Shown: positions 6,837-14,312 of the stretch, one piece after another
How positions within the stretch are numbered: position 1 is the stretch's first letter
Layout of the letters: each line of letters starts with the position of its first letter
DNA from: Paracoccaceae bacterium
Lineage (GTDB): Bacteria; Pseudomonadota; Alphaproteobacteria; Rhodobacterales; Rhodobacteraceae
Length of the DNA stretch: 14,732 bases
Assembly (NCBI GenBank): GCA_027069385.1
Contig: JALXER010000034.1
Location: 13,924-28,655 of the forward strand
Reading direction: 5' to 3'
Program-made: the position numbers and the translations under genes
The notes under the pieces: model-generated
Database searches by the model: none
What the model saw: only the letters and a program-made list of their open reading frames with translations
Told to the model about the DNA's origin: nothing

Positions 6837-7805
6837 CTATTCCATCAGGCCCAGTTCGCGATAGGCGCGGATCGCACCCGGATGCAACGGCGCCGAAAGG
6901 CTGTCGCTGATCATTTCCTCGGCTTTCAGGTTGGCGAAAGCCGGGTGCAGTTTGCGGAAATCATCCAGATTGCCCAGCACCGCCATGGCCACCTGATACA
7001 CCGCTTCTTCCGAAACGCTTGCCGAGGTTACCAGCGTTGCGCCCACACCGAATGTCGGGATGTCGTCGGGGTTGCCCGGATACATGCCGCCCGGAATCAC
7101 CGCATGGCGATAATAGGGGTTGGCATCGATCAGCGCATCGATTTGCGGCGCAACCGCAGGCACGATCACCGCGTCACAGGATGCGATGGTTTCCTGCGTC
7201 AGGCCCGAAGGGTGCCCGACCAGCCAGAAATAGCCGTCGATTTTGTTGTCGCACAACGCACCGCCGGTTTCGGCCGACTTCATTTCCGAGGCCAGCGCCA
7301 GATCGGAGCGCTGCCAGCCCATGGCTTCCTCGATCACTTCCCAGGTGCCTTGCGTCCCCGAACCGGCATTGCCGATGTTGAAACGATGGCCCGGAATGTC
7401 GGTGATATTGTTGATCCCCGCATCGCGGCGCGCCAGAATGGTTACCGGCTCGGGATGCAAAGAGAACACGGCGCGCAGGTCTTCGAACGGGCCCTGATCT
7501 TCGAATTTCGAGGTGCCGTGATAGGCGTGGTACTGCCAGTCGGACTGTGCCACACCGAATTCCAGCTCACCCGCGCGCAGGGTGTTGATGTTATAGATCG
7601 ACCCGCCGGTGGATTCGACCGAGCAGCGAATGCCGGTCTCGCGGCGGTTTTTATTGACCAGACGGCAAATCGCGCCGCCCGCGGGGTAATACACCCCGGT
7701 CACGCCACCGGTGCCGATGGAAATGAACGACTGTTCCTGTGCCGAAACCGAGCCGGCCAATGCGCCCGCAACGGTTAATGCCAGTGCTGTGAGTTTGATT
7801 TTCAT
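6837..7805 (-). CDS. TAXI-family TRAP transporter periplasmic solute receptor
   Basis: This is the extracytoplasmic binding protein of a tripartite ATP-independent periplasmic transporter: it captures the substrate and hands it to the fused permease encoded just downstream. The 322 residues start with a signal peptide (MKIKLTALALTVAGALAGSV, then SA|QEQ as probable cleavage site). The family signature FISIGTGGVTGVYYPAGGAI follows directly. Further family features are ESTGGSIYNI, FGVAQSD, GSGTQ and a C-terminal LHPGAIRAYRELG. I chose ATG 7805 over the longer frame to 7859 because it begins exactly at the signal peptide and has GGAGGA 6 nt upstream. TAXI receptors described so far bind small anions such as glutamate or other carboxylates. 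The pocket residues do not tell me which one here. Confidence 0.96.
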   Translation of the reverse strand: MKIKLTALALTVAGALAGSVSAQEQSFISIGTGGVTGVYYPAGGAICRLVNKNRRETGIRCSVESTGGSIYNINTLRAGELEFGVAQSDWQYHAYHGTSKFEDQGPFEDLRAVFSLHPEPVTILARRDAGINNITDIPGHRFNIGNAGSGTQGTWEVIEEAMGWQRSDLALASEMKSAETGGALCDNKIDGYFWLVGHPSGLTQETIASCDAVIVPAVAPQIDALIDANPYYRHAVIPGGMYPGNPDDIPTFGVGATLVTSASVSEEAVYQVAMAVLGNLDDFRKLHPAFANLKAEEMISDSLSAPLHPGAIRAYRELGLME

Positions 7806-7895
7806 TCTGATTCCTCCCATAGGATCTTTTTCCGTCTTGTCGGGCCGAATGACCCGCACCCCCCCGCGCTGACGGTTTTTGCAAGGTGGCGCTGC

Positions 7896-9485
7896 TTAGA
7901 ATGCCCCTGCATAGTCGGATTTATCTATCCGGCAGGCAAGCACACTGAAACGATCTGAACAGAATGCACGGTTGAGTGCATTAATCAACTGTTCATTGTC
8001 GTTTACCTCGTATGAATCGCCGCAATAGGCCTTCGCAACTGCAACAATGTCAGTTTTTCCAAAGTTAACCGCCAATTGTGGCAGGTTTGATCGTGATTGT
8101 TTGAGGTCAATTAATGATAGCGTTGCGTCCACCAGCACCACAACCACGACCCGCAATCCAAGGTCGCGCATGGTGGCCAACTCGCCAATGACCATTTCGA
8201 ATCCCGCATCGCCGACAAAGGCCACGACGGTTTTGTCGGGCGCGGCATGGGCATGACCCATGGCAAGGGGCAGTGCAACGCCCATAGTGCAAAAACAGGT
8301 AGATTGCAGCAGGGTTTGCGGGGCTTTGCAGCGCCACATCTGGCTAAGCAATATCCGGTGCGCGCCGCTGTCGGCGGTGGCGACGGCATGATCGGGCATG
8401 GCGTTTTGCACGGTGTCGAACACCTGATGCGGGCCCCATTTTGCCGGCGGAGCAAACATGGTGGCCAGCTCGGCCCGCGCATCCGGCGCGCCCCCGCCGG
8501 GCACCGGTGCCGCCCCCTGCAACGCCGCCACCCCAAGCGCCACATCCCCGACAAAGCGCACCGCCGCGCCGTGCATACCGTGCGGGATATCGGCGTGGGT
8601 TATGTCGATGGCATTGGCCGCGTCCCACGGCTCTATCCAGCCGTTGCGCATCTCGATCGGGTCATAGCCCGCCAGAAGGACACAGTCGGAACCCCGCAGC
8701 AACGGCAGCACCACCGTGTCCGAGCGCGGCGACAACCCGTGCCCGCCAAGGCAAAGCGGGTGGGTTTCGTCGATAATCCCCTTGGCCTTGTAAGTGGTGA
8801 TCACTGGAATCTCGCCCGCCTCGGCCAGTGCCAAAATGGCGTCGCCCGCGTGGTGATGCACCGCGCCCAGCCCCGCCAGAATGACCGGTTTTTTCGCCTT
8901 GGCCAGCATGGCCCGCGCCGTTTGCAGCGATTCCCCTTCGGGCCACGCCGCCGGTTCGGGGGGCAGCAACGGGCGCTCGATCACCGCCACCCCGGTGCCC
9001 GCCACATCGTGGGGCACATCGATATGCACCGGTCCGGGCGGGTCGGCGCGCGCGATGCGCAGCGCCTTTTCGATCACCTGCTGGGCCGAGCCTTTGGCAA
9101 CCCGAAACGTTGCCTTGGTAATCGGGGCCAGCAGGGCCGACTGGTCAATCACCTGATGGGTAAAGCTCTCGGCCTCGGCCCGCCCGATGCAGCCCGACAG
9201 CACGATCAGCGGCACCTGTTCCTGAAAGGCATTGGCCACCGAATTCACCGCGTTGGCCAGCCCCGGCCCGATGGTGGTCAGCAATATCCCCGGCGCGCCG
9301 GTGGCATGATAAGAACCTTCGGCCAGATAGCCCGCGTTGTTTTCGTGCTTGCAAAGGGTAAAGGTGATCCCGACCTCGTCGAGCGCCTGCAACACCGTCA
9401 GCACCTCGCCGCCGGGCATGCCATAGGCGTGCCGACAACCGGCCTCGTGCAGTTTCGCAGCGATGATCCGGGCGGCGCTGGTCAT
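7896..9485 (-). CDS. Thiamine-diphosphate-dependent enzyme, acetolactate synthase-like
   Basis: This is a full-length (529 aa) member of the ThDP family that includes acetolactate synthases, decarboxylases and acyl-CoA lyases. The pyrimidine-binding domain (about 1-165) has the activating glutamate E48 in CKHENNAGYLAEG, then TTIGPGLANAVNSVANA and THQVIDQ. The central domain covers about 185-325. The C-terminal diphosphate-binding domain has VGDAGF (GD at 425-426), but where the motif usually ends in Asn-Asn it has Val-Asp (452-453, LVDATLSLIDLKQ). The first half of the metal motif is therefore kept and the second is altered. Such changes occur in some uncharacterised relatives, and the reaction cannot be named. 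Acetolactate synthesis for branched amino acids is unlikely, since no small regulatory subunit is present and the gene sits in a catabolic operon. Its ATG overlaps the acyl-CoA dehydrogenase stop (ATGA). Confidence 0.9.
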   Translation of the reverse strand: MTSAARIIAAKLHEAGCRHAYGMPGGEVLTVLQALDEVGITFTLCKHENNAGYLAEGSYHATGAPGILLTTIGPGLANAVNSVANAFQEQVPLIVLSGCIGRAEAESFTHQVIDQSALLAPITKATFRVAKGSAQQVIEKALRIARADPPGPVHIDVPHDVAGTGVAVIERPLLPPEPAAWPEGESLQTARAMLAKAKKPVILAGLGAVHHHAGDAILALAEAGEIPVITTYKAKGIIDETHPLCLGGHGLSPRSDTVVLPLLRGSDCVLLAGYDPIEMRNGWIEPWDAANAIDITHADIPHGMHGAAVRFVGDVALGVAALQGAAPVPGGGAPDARAELATMFAPPAKWGPHQVFDTVQNAMPDHAVATADSGAHRILLSQMWRCKAPQTLLQSTCFCTMGVALPLAMGHAHAAPDKTVVAFVGDAGFEMVIGELATMRDLGLRVVVVVLVDATLSLIDLKQSRSNLPQLAVNFGKTDIVAVAKAYCGDSYEVNDNEQLINALNRAFCSDRFSVLACRIDKSDYAGAF

Positions 9486-10663
9486 TTCAGATACCCGTCG
9501 CGGGTCTGGGGCAATTTCATGCCCAGCACCTTGCCCGCCACCAGATTTCTGAGCATCTGCGCCGTGCCCCCGCCAATGGTAAACATGCGCGCATCGCGCA
9601 CCATGCGTTCCAGCGGCAGATTGCGCGAATAGCCCGCCGCGCCGTGCATTTGCAGCGCATCATTGGTGACCTTGACGGCGGTATCGGCGGCGATCAGCTT
9701 GGCCTGTGCCGCCCTGAGCGGATCGGGAAACCCGTTACCGCTGGTCGCGGCGCGCCAGAGCATCAGGCGGGCGGATTCGATGGCCACGCTCATATCGGCC
9801 AGCATCCATTGCAGCCCTTGAAACTCGGCGATCGGGCGGCCGAATTGCCGACGCGTTTTGACAAAGGAGAGCGCCTGCTCATAGGCCCCCTGCGCGATGC
9901 CCAGCGCCACGGTACCCGCCCCGACCCGTTGGCCGTTATAGGCGTTCATCAACCCGGCAAAACCGCGCTTTATGCCCTCGGGCGGGATCAGCGCCATGCG
10001 GGCGTCGATCTCCAGATCCTCGAAAATCACCTCGGTTTCGGGGATGCCGCGCAGGCCCATGGCCGGCTCGCGCGCCCCGATGCGCAGGCCCTTGTCCTGC
10101 CCGCGCACCGCGATAAACCCGCCAATGCCCAGCCGCTCGCCGTCTTCCTCCACCTGCGCAAAGATCAGATGCGCCCTGGACACGCCCCCGCCGGTGATCC
10201 AGTGTTTGACCCCGTTCAGCACATAGGTATCGCCGTTTTTCACCGCCGTGGTAGTCATAGAGGTTGCCGCCGAGCCGCTGCCCGGTTCGGTAATGCAGAT
10301 CGCCGGTTTGTCGCCTGCCAGCACCAGCGGCGCGATGCGGGCGATTTGTTCGGGCGTGCCATAGGTGGTGATCGCGCCGATTGCGCCCATGTTGCCCTCT
10401 ACCACGATGCGGGCCGTAACACCGCATACCCGCGCGATGGCCTCTACCACCAGCACCACATCAAGATAGGAAAGCCCCAGCCCGCCATATTGCTTGGGAA
10501 TGGTCATGCCCATGAATCCGGCCTCGGTCAGGGCCTCGACATTGTCCCACGGGTACTGCTCGGAGCGGTCGATCCCGGCGGCGCGGGGGGCGAAAACCTG
10601 ATCGGCCATGCGCAGCGCGCTGGCCTGAATCTGCTTTTGGTGGTCGTCAAGGCGAAACATCAT
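9482..10663 (-). CDS. Acyl-CoA dehydrogenase family protein
   Basis: This FAD-dependent flavoenzyme (393 aa) of the acyl-CoA dehydrogenase fold would introduce an alpha,beta double bond into a CoA thioester and pass electrons to ETF. It has the all-alpha N-domain, the flavin/substrate motif ITEPGSGSAATSM (124-136), KHWITGG (153-159), the RRQFGRPIAEFQ segment (271-282) and LQMHGAAGYSRNLPLERMVRDARM (337-360). Position 365, Glu in the short- and medium-chain YEGT motif, is Gly here (IGGGT). The alternative site used by isovaleryl-type enzymes, before an Arg in the preceding helix, is Gln245 (NGQRVG). The catalytic base is therefore not where either known subgroup has it. The gene overlaps the CoA-transferase end by 17 nt. 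A start at the second ATG (10660) is equally possible. Confidence 0.95.
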   Translation of the reverse strand: MMFRLDDHQKQIQASALRMADQVFAPRAAGIDRSEQYPWDNVEALTEAGFMGMTIPKQYGGLGLSYLDVVLVVEAIARVCGVTARIVVEGNMGAIGAITTYGTPEQIARIAPLVLAGDKPAICITEPGSGSAATSMTTTAVKNGDTYVLNGVKHWITGGGVSRAHLIFAQVEEDGERLGIGGFIAVRGQDKGLRIGAREPAMGLRGIPETEVIFEDLEIDARMALIPPEGIKRGFAGLMNAYNGQRVGAGTVALGIAQGAYEQALSFVKTRRQFGRPIAEFQGLQWMLADMSVAIESARLMLWRAATSGNGFPDPLRAAQAKLIAADTAVKVTNDALQMHGAAGYSRNLPLERMVRDARMFTIGGGTAQMLRNLVAGKVLGMKLPQTRDGYLK

Positions 10664-11846
10664 CAGAGGGTCCTAACCAGTCGGCAAGAATTTCGTCGGT
10701 ATCGGCCCCGCAAAGCGGCGGTGCCTTGCGATAGGTTACCGGCGTTCGGGACAGCTTGACCGGGTTGCCGATCAGGTCAACCGGCCCGTGCGCGTGCTCC
10801 ATGCGGATTTTCATGTCGCGCGCCGCGACTTGCGGGCTGTCAAACACTTCGGCCAGATTGTTGACCTCGCCGCAGGGCACGTTATTGGCCTTCATCGCGT
10901 CCAGCAGCGCCTGCTTGGGCATGGCCGCAACCAGCGGCACCAGCGTGTCGATCAGGGCATCGCGATTGGCGATGCGCGCGGCGTTGGTGGTGTAATCGGG
11001 GTTATCGGCCAGTTCCGGCGCACCAAGCAGTGCAGCGAACCGCGCAAACTGGCTGTCATTGCCCACCGCCACGATCAGGTGGCCGTCGGCGGCCTGAAAT
11101 ACCTGATAGGGCACGATATTGGGGTGCTGGTTGCCGCGCCGCTCGGGCAGGTTGCCCGATAGCAGATAATTGGTGCCCTCGTTGATCAGCCAGGCGATTT
11201 GCGTATCCACCAGCGCCACGTCGATATGCTGGCCCTGCCCGGTCCGGTCGCGGTGGTGCAGGGCCGCCAGAATGCCGCTGACCGCGTACATGCCGCACAT
11301 CACATCGGCAATGCCCACCCCCACTTTCATCGGTTCGCCATCCGGTTCGCCGGTCAGGCTCATCATGCCGCCATAGCCCTGCGCCATCAGGTCATAGCCC
11401 GGCAGGTGCGCATTGGGTCCGGTCTGGCCAAAGCCGGTGATCGAGCAATAGACCAGCGCCGGATTGTCCGCCCTGAGCGCGTCGTAATCCAGCCCGTACT
11501 TGGCCAACCCGCCGGTTTTGTAATTCTCGACCAGAATGTCGGCCCTGGCGGCAAGGCGCCTGATCAGCGCCGCACCTTTGGGCGTTGAAATATCGACGGT
11601 TAGCGAGCGCTTGTTGCGGTTGGCGGCCAGATAATAGGCGCTCTCGGTGGTGTCGTTGCCCGCCGGGTCCTTGACAAATGGCGGGCCCCATTTGCGCGTG
11701 TCATCACCGTGGCCCGGACGCTCCACCTTGATCACATCGGCCCCGTAATCGCCCAGCAACTGCGTGACCGTCGGCCCCGCCAGAATGCGCGACAGGTCCA
11801 GCACTTTTATATCGGCCAGCGGCCCCTGTGATTGTGGTGATTCCAT
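10647..11846 (-). CDS. Class III CoA-transferase (CaiB/BaiF family)
   Basis: It transfers CoA from an acyl-CoA donor to a free carboxylate, activating the substrate without ATP; it is cytoplasmic. Family features in order are VLDLSRILAGPTVTQLLGDYGADVIKVERPG at the N-terminus, NRNKRSLTVDI, DILVENYKTGGLAKYGLDY, CSITGFGQTGP, YDLMAQGYGG with SLTGEPDGEPMKVG, and then the catalytic aspartate in GIADVMCGMYA (D181 from this start). At 399 residues it has the usual length. I prefer the ATG at 11846 to the one at 11852: the GGGAG at 11858-11854 is 7 nt from the former and only 1 nt from the latter. It is the first gene of the operon and faces the LysR gene across a 93-bp divergent promoter region. Confidence 0.95.
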   Translation of the reverse strand: MESPQSQGPLADIKVLDLSRILAGPTVTQLLGDYGADVIKVERPGHGDDTRKWGPPFVKDPAGNDTTESAYYLAANRNKRSLTVDISTPKGAALIRRLAARADILVENYKTGGLAKYGLDYDALRADNPALVYCSITGFGQTGPNAHLPGYDLMAQGYGGMMSLTGEPDGEPMKVGVGIADVMCGMYAVSGILAALHHRDRTGQGQHIDVALVDTQIAWLINEGTNYLLSGNLPERRGNQHPNIVPYQVFQAADGHLIVAVGNDSQFARFAALLGAPELADNPDYTTNAARIANRDALIDTLVPLVAAMPKQALLDAMKANNVPCGEVNNLAEVFDSPQVAARDMKIRMEHAHGPVDLIGNPVKLSRTPVTYRKAPPLCGADTDEILADWLGPSDDVSP

Positions 11847-11853
11847 GGTCATA

Positions 11854-11858
11854 CTCCC
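11854..11858 (-). promoter_or_regulatory. Ribosome-binding site that fixes the CoA-transferase start
   Basis: GGGAG on the minus strand is 7 nt upstream of ATG 11846 but only 1 nt upstream of the in-frame ATG 11852, too close for initiation there. It supports the shorter product. Confidence 0.6.
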
Positions 11859-11881
11859 AGATTAAAGCAAGACAATCAAAA

Positions 11882-11896
11882 TAAAAGTGACTTTTA
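11882..11896. promoter_or_regulatory. Inverted repeat TAAAAG-TGA-CTTTTA, candidate LysR operator
   Basis: The arms TAAAAG (11882-11887) and CTTTTA (11891-11896) form a perfect 6-bp dyad in the divergent promoter region. It lies about 35 bp upstream of the CoA-transferase start and 45 bp upstream of the LysR start. LysR-type sites are interrupted dyads of the T-N11-A kind; this one has the right character but the outer T and A are 13 nt apart. It is the best palindrome in the region. Assignment to the neighbouring LysR protein is inferred. Confidence 0.45.
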
Positions 11897-11902
11897 CCCT
11901 GA

Positions 11903-11920
11903 TTAGTGTTAGTTTTAGTC
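11903..11920 (+). repeat. Three tandem hexamers TTAGTN
   Basis: TTAGTG, TTAGTT and TTAGTC follow each other without gaps. The period of 6 is unlike the 10-11-bp helical phasing expected of stacked regulator sites. It sits between the dyad and the LysR ribosome-binding site. It may be chance in this AT-rich stretch, or part of the promoter. Confidence 0.35.
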
Positions 11921-11939
11921 ATCTTAACAGGAGCCACGG

Positions 11940-12809
11940 ATGAACCTTCAACAAATGCGCTCGCTGCGTGCGATTCTGGAAAACAATAGCTTTTCCGCCG
12001 CCGCCGACAAGGTCGGTTTAAGCCATTCGGCCATTTCCCTGCAAATTCGCAATCTGGAACAGGAATTCGGGCAGGTGCTGTTCGACCGTTCTACCCGCCC
12101 CGCAACCCTGACTCCGGTCGGGCGGCGCACCGCCATCGCCGCGCAAAAGGCGCTGAAACTGGTTGAAAACGTGCGGCTGGTCGGCTCGGGCCAACAGGAA
12201 ATGGACCTGCTGACCTTTGGCATTGTGCCCACCGAAACCCAATTCCTGCTGCCGGTGATCCTGCGTGAGTTGCAAGACCGGCAACCGCGCAGCCAGATCA
12301 AGGTGAAATCGGGCCTGTCGGGCCATCTGGCCTTTCTGGTGCGCAACATGGATCTGGATTTCGCCATCCTGACCGCGCCGCTCGACGCGGTGCCCGAATT
12401 GCAGGTTCATGAACTGGTAACCGAGCCGCTTTTTGTCATCGCCAACCCTGCGATCACGGCACAAAGCGACGTTGAGTTGCTGCGCAGCCACCCGTTTATT
12501 GCCTTTGAAAACATGACATGGATGGGGCATCAGGTGTCGGCAAGGCTGCAATCGCGCGGCATTGCGGTGAACGAAATCATGGAAGTGGATTCGCTGGACG
12601 CGATCCAGCGCATGGTGGCCGAGGGGTTCGGCATTTCAATCGTGCCGCAACGGTTTATGGCCCCGCCACTGTCGGAACGCTTTACCGTGGTGCCGTTCTG
12701 CGATCCGCAGGAAACAAGGCGGCTGGTGCTGATTTTTCGCACTGAATCCGACAATGAAGCGCAGGTCGACACTGTCCGGCAAATCCTTGATGGGCTGGTT
12801 TCCCCCTAA
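11940..12809 (+). CDS. LysR-family transcriptional regulator
   Basis: This 289-residue protein has an N-terminal winged helix-turn-helix (about 2-60: MRSLRAILENNSFSAAADKV, then LSHSAISLQIRNLEQEFGQV and LFDRS). The C-terminal effector domain (about 90-287) is of the periplasmic-binding fold, with the usual IVPTETQFLLPVILREL start, GFGISIVPQR near 215 and a short C-terminal helix. It is the normal length of the family. The ATG has AGGAG 6 nt upstream. Divergent placement next to a catabolic operon is the standard LysR arrangement. It therefore probably responds to the operon substrate or a pathway intermediate and represses its own gene. The effector is unknown. Confidence 0.96.
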   Translation: MNLQQMRSLRAILENNSFSAAADKVGLSHSAISLQIRNLEQEFGQVLFDRSTRPATLTPVGRRTAIAAQKALKLVENVRLVGSGQQEMDLLTFGIVPTETQFLLPVILRELQDRQPRSQIKVKSGLSGHLAFLVRNMDLDFAILTAPLDAVPELQVHELVTEPLFVIANPAITAQSDVELLRSHPFIAFENMTWMGHQVSARLQSRGIAVNEIMEVDSLDAIQRMVAEGFGISIVPQRFMAPPLSERFTVVPFCDPQETRRLVLIFRTESDNEAQVDTVRQILDGLVSP

Positions 12810-13103
12810 AGCAACCTTTGCCACCTGACCGATTGAAATTCCGGTGCGGGATGCGTCTGAAACCCTCCCTACTAAACCGGTTTAGTAGGGTCAATTCATA
12901 TCGGAAATACACGTTATTATTCAGCAAGTTATGGCACTTTACCGCCAAAATTAAATCCGGGAATTCCACGTCAGGCCGACTGCTCAAACCTGCCATTACT
13001 CTGCTCGACAAAGTCCCGCCCGCCACCACCGGCCTGCCCTTTTCGTCGGCTTTACAGTTTGTTTTTCGCTTGCAGAACCCTGCCGAAAGCGCAATATGCG
13101 CCC
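12810..13103. other. 294-bp intergenic region between LysR and the MFS exporter
   Basis: No convincing coding sequence was found. One plus-strand frame starting at 12818 runs into the MFS gene in the wrong frame and looks like noise. The left half contains a perfect 24-bp palindrome (12867-12890) followed by an AT-rich stretch (about 12891-12955) that could hold a promoter, for example TATTAT at 12915-12920. The right half shows nothing specific. No T-tract terminator for the LysR gene is visible. Confidence 0.5.
12867..12890. promoter_or_regulatory. Perfect 24-bp palindrome, LacI-type operator
   Basis: The half-site CCCTACTAAACC (12867-12878) is followed immediately by its exact reverse complement (12879-12890). 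The core AAACCGGTTT, with a central CG, fits the general LacI/GalR-family operator pattern (AA-N-CG-N-TT). No LacI-family gene is encoded in the window. The nearest downstream gene is the MFS exporter, whose ATG is 213 bp away. The stem is not followed by T residues, so a terminator role is unlikely. Confidence 0.65.
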
Positions 13104-14312
13104 ATGAAAACCCGCCTGCCTGTCATCTTTATCATCATCACCGTCATGCTCGATTCCGTCGGAATCGGGCTGATCATGCCGGTCATGCCCGGCCTGATCC
13201 ATGATATCAACGGTATGAACCTGTCCGAAGCGGTTATCCCGGGCACCATGCTCGCCTTTACCTTTGCTTTTATGCAGTTTCTGTTCGGCCCGACGGTTGG
13301 CAACCTGTCCGACCATTTCGGCCGCCGTCCCATCCTGCTCACCTCGCTGGCGGCGATGTCGGCCAGCTATCTGCTGTTTGGCCTTGCCGGCTCGCTGTGG
13401 GTGCTGTTTGTCGGGCGCATCGCCACGGGCATAACCGGCGCGACTTTTTCCACCGCCAACGCCTATATGGCCGATATCACCGCGCCCGATAAACGCGCCG
13501 CGGCCTTTGGCATGACCGGCGCCGCCTTTGGCGTCGGCTTTATCATCGGGCCGGCGATTGGGGGCCTGCTCGGAGAGATGGGCGTGCGCGCGCCGTTCTT
13601 TGCCGCCGCTTTTGTTGCGCTGACCAACGGCGTGCTGGGCTATTTCGTGCTGCCCGAAACCCTGACGCCGGAAAAACGCCGCGTGTTCCAACTGTCGCGT
13701 TGCAACCCGTTACGCGCCATTTTGCGGCTGCGCCATGTGCCGCAGGTCGGCCCTTATGTGCTGGTCATTCTGGCTTTTACCATTGCGCACAACGTCTATC
13801 CCTCGGTCTGGTCGTTCTTTACCCAGCTGCAATTCGGGTTTTCCGAAGGTATGGTCGGGGTCAGCCTTGCCATATTCGGCGTGTTCATCGTCATCGTGCA
13901 AGGCGGAGTCATCCGCGCCATGGTTCCGCGTTTCGGCGAATGGAAAACCGCGCTGATCGGGCTGTCGATCAACGTGGTGGTGATGATCCTGACCGGGCTG
14001 ATCAGCCAGCAATGGATGCTGTTTGCCCTGATGCCGATCATGGCCCTGGGGGTGATTGTTGGCCCGGCGTTGCAGGGGCTGATGTCCAAGGTCACCGACC
14101 CCGAACATCAGGGAGAGCTTCAGGGCGTCCTGTCCTCGATGCAAGGTATCGCCATGATCGTCAGCCCGCTGTTGATGGGAAACCTGTTTCGCATCTTCAC
14201 CGCCGAAGATGCGCCCATCCACCAACCCGGTGCACCGTTCTTTGCCGCGGCGATTCTGGCCGCGATTGCGCTGGTTATTCTGGCGCGCAAGAAACCGGCT
14301 ATTTCAGACTAA
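13104..14312 (+). CDS. TetA-like MFS efflux transporter (DHA1 family)
   Basis: This is a 402-residue inner-membrane protein with about 12 hydrophobic segments and the hallmarks of the TetA/multidrug drug:H+ antiporters. TM1 carries LDSVGIGLIMPVMPGLI with the conserved acidic residue D17. The loop between TM2 and TM3 has motif A, GNLSDHFGRRP (66-76). TM4 and TM5 contain GRIATGITGATFSTANAY and GAAFGVGFIIGPAIGGLLGE (motif C-like). It most likely exports a drug-like or toxic small molecule by proton exchange; the substrate is unknown. A tetracycline-resistance role should not be assumed, since such chromosomal homologues are common. I chose ATG 13104 because the protein then starts at TM1. A TTG at 13059 would add 15 residues without a motif. 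No clear ribosome-binding site precedes the ATG. Its stop overlaps the convergent xdhC stop. Confidence 0.93.
   Translation: MKTRLPVIFIIITVMLDSVGIGLIMPVMPGLIHDINGMNLSEAVIPGTMLAFTFAFMQFLFGPTVGNLSDHFGRRPILLTSLAAMSASYLLFGLAGSLWVLFVGRIATGITGATFSTANAYMADITAPDKRAAAFGMTGAAFGVGFIIGPAIGGLLGEMGVRAPFFAAAFVALTNGVLGYFVLPETLTPEKRRVFQLSRCNPLRAILRLRHVPQVGPYVLVILAFTIAHNVYPSVWSFFTQLQFGFSEGMVGVSLAIFGVFIVIVQGGVIRAMVPRFGEWKTALIGLSINVVVMILTGLISQQWMLFALMPIMALGVIVGPALQGLMSKVTDPEHQGELQGVLSSMQGIAMIVSPLLMGNLFRIFTAEDAPIHQPGAPFFAAAILAAIALVILARKKPAISD

Noticed and set aside
7806..7859. 18-residue extension before the TAXI receptor signal peptide
   Set aside because: It would bury the signal peptide behind a charged stretch. 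ATG 7805 has GGAGGA at good spacing.
8247..9632. 461-aa open frame on the plus strand
   Set aside because: Antisense to the ThDP enzyme gene, with no family-like motif and biased composition; a GC-rich shadow.
9644..10759. 371-aa open frame on the plus strand
   Set aside because: Antisense to the acyl-CoA dehydrogenase, whose motifs are unambiguous on the other strand.
12996..13691. 231-aa open frame on the minus strand
   Set aside because: Antisense to the MFS exporter, low-complexity Gly/Lys/Arg/Asp-rich product without motifs.
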